Of a stretch of DNA of 64,000 bases, positions 63,443 to 64,000 are shown piece by piece. Source of the DNA: Polymorphobacter megasporae. GTDB lineage: Bacteria > Pseudomonadota > Alphaproteobacteria > Sphingomonadales > Sphingomonadaceae. Made by a program: the position numbers and the translations under genes. The notes under the pieces are model-generated. The model searched no databases. It saw nothing but the letters and a program-made list of their open reading frames with translations, and was not told the DNA's origin. The DNA lies in assembly GCF_018982885.2 (NCBI RefSeq), contig NZ_CP081848.1, positions 1,488,001-1,552,000 of the forward strand, in the 5' to 3' direction. Numbering within the stretch: the first letter of the stretch is position 1; every line of letters starts with the position of its first letter.

Positions 63443-64000
63443 CACGCGGTCTCCAACGGGCGGGTGCCTTCATCCAACCATATCCGGGCGGTGTCGTCGA
63501 GCAGCGGCCCGAGCGCTGCGGCAACGCGCGCGTGGTACGCATCGACCCAGCCGCGCTCGGCGGGGGTCAGCAGCGCAATGTCGATCAGCGCGCGGTCGAG
63601 CGGCGCGAGCGTCAGCGTCTCGAATCCGAGCATCGGCTTTTCGGCCCCCTCGATTGCCCGCTCCTCGACGAGGACGAGGTTTTCGATGCGGATGCCGTAC
63701 TCACCGGCTTTGTAGTAGCCGGGCTCGTTCGACATGATCATGCCGGGGCGCAGCGCCTCGTCGCCCATCGCGCCATAGCCGCCGGCGGCGGTGGCGATGC
63801 GCGCTGGACCTTCGTGGACCGCAAGATAGCTGCCGACGCCGTGGCCGGTGCCGTGGGCGTAGTCGAGCCCGACCGACCACAGGAACTGGCGGGCGAGCGC
63901 GTCAATCTGGTTGCCGCGCGTGCCGTGCGGGAAGACCGCGCTGGCGAGCGCGATATGGCCCTTGAGGACGCGGGTGAAGCGGTCGCGCATCTCGGGCGTC
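63442..64000 (-). CDS. Xaa-Pro aminopeptidase P family, 3' part (runs off right edge)
   Basis: 186 residues of the C-terminal catalytic domain, continuing past the window. The frame is open to 64000 (TPEMRDRFT at the edge). Family motifs: GTGHGVGSYLAVHEGP with the metal-ligand His, MSNEPGYYKAGEYGIRIENL with Glu, and LTPAERGWVDAYHARV. It removes N-terminal residues before Pro using two metals. The glutathione peroxidase gene starts at its stop codon. Confidence 0.93.
   Translation of the reverse strand, partial: TPEMRDRFTRVLKGHIALASAVFPHGTRGNQIDALARQFLWSVGLDYAHGTGHGVGSYLAVHEGPARIATAAGGYGAMGDEALRPGMIMSNEPGYYKAGEYGIRIENLVLVEERAIEGAEKPMLGFETLTLAPLDRALIDIALLTPAERGWVDAYHARVAAALGPLLDDTARIWLDEGTRPLETA

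Overview
The window is 64 kb of high-GC chromosome from an alphaproteobacterium, most likely a member of the Sphingomonadales. Supporting this are the dispersed palindromic repeats (core GTCATCCCCGCG...), the orphan CobS/CobT plus J-domain cluster, a stand-alone Pls/PosA-type synthetase, EcfG-like promoter motifs, and an alphaproteobacterial type of heat-shock promoter before dnaK. No rRNA, CRISPR array, integrase, transposase or prophage module is visible. Genes are densely packed and often overlap by 1-4 bases.

Layout. 1-2.3 kb: start of proB (minus strand, with a frame problem), obgE, rpmA, rplU. 2.6-8.7 kb: a cytochrome P450, a secreted MetX-like hydrolase, and the NHEJ pair ku-ligD; ligD carries a repeat insertion in a linker and a frameshift near its 3' end. 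8.8-13.7 kb: lipid kinase, metallophosphoesterase, DUF2945, pmbA, a DUF3309 micro-membrane protein, a TetA-like MFS transporter, a TusA-like protein. 13.8-17.7 kb: a signalling unit with an EAL phosphodiesterase, a TPR histidine kinase with a degenerate receiver, and a lone receiver protein. 17.7-18.4 kb: an AT-rich gap holding a 20-residue ORF with a good ribosome binding site. 18.4-24.5 kb: CoA-transferase, a large Pls/PosA-type NRPS-like membrane synthetase and a translationally coupled phosphopantetheinyl transferase whose frame runs antisense through tRNA-Ser(GCU). 24.4-29.2 kb: UDP-glucose dehydrogenase, DUF1134/EipA, a membrane AraC regulator, an exported S41-like protein. 29.2-29.6 kb: a duplicated 68-bp element. 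29.6-38.6 kb: ygfZ, mscS, coq4-like, putA, a MaoC/CMD/thiolase operon, DUF1330.

38.6-52.3 kb: TonB receptor, SWIB protein, gshB, SirB1-like, rsmI, an LpoA-like lipoprotein, hemW, an NTF2-like protein, rdgB, rph, hrcA-grpE, an ABM protein, a HELVH protein, PCu(A)C. 52.4-56.5 kb: dnaK-dnaJ and two glycine-zipper envelope genes. 56.5-60.8 kb: cobT, cobS, J-domain protein, bolA-like gene. 60.8-64 kb: tRNA-Thr(UGU), an exported amidohydrolase, a small stress-type membrane protein, tRNA-Thr(GGU), glutathione peroxidase, and the 3' part of an aminopeptidase P gene.

Together the region encodes mostly housekeeping, protein quality control (hrcA, grpE, dnaK, dnaJ, J-domain) and stress functions. The most unusual parts are the Pls/PosA-like synthetase locus beside tRNA-Ser, the 20-residue ORF beside the EAL/TPR-kinase operon, the 11-bp-period TGAAC repeats, and four candidate EcfG promoters before ku, mscS and two tiny membrane proteins. 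All calls rest on reading the sequence and remembered family features; no database search was run.
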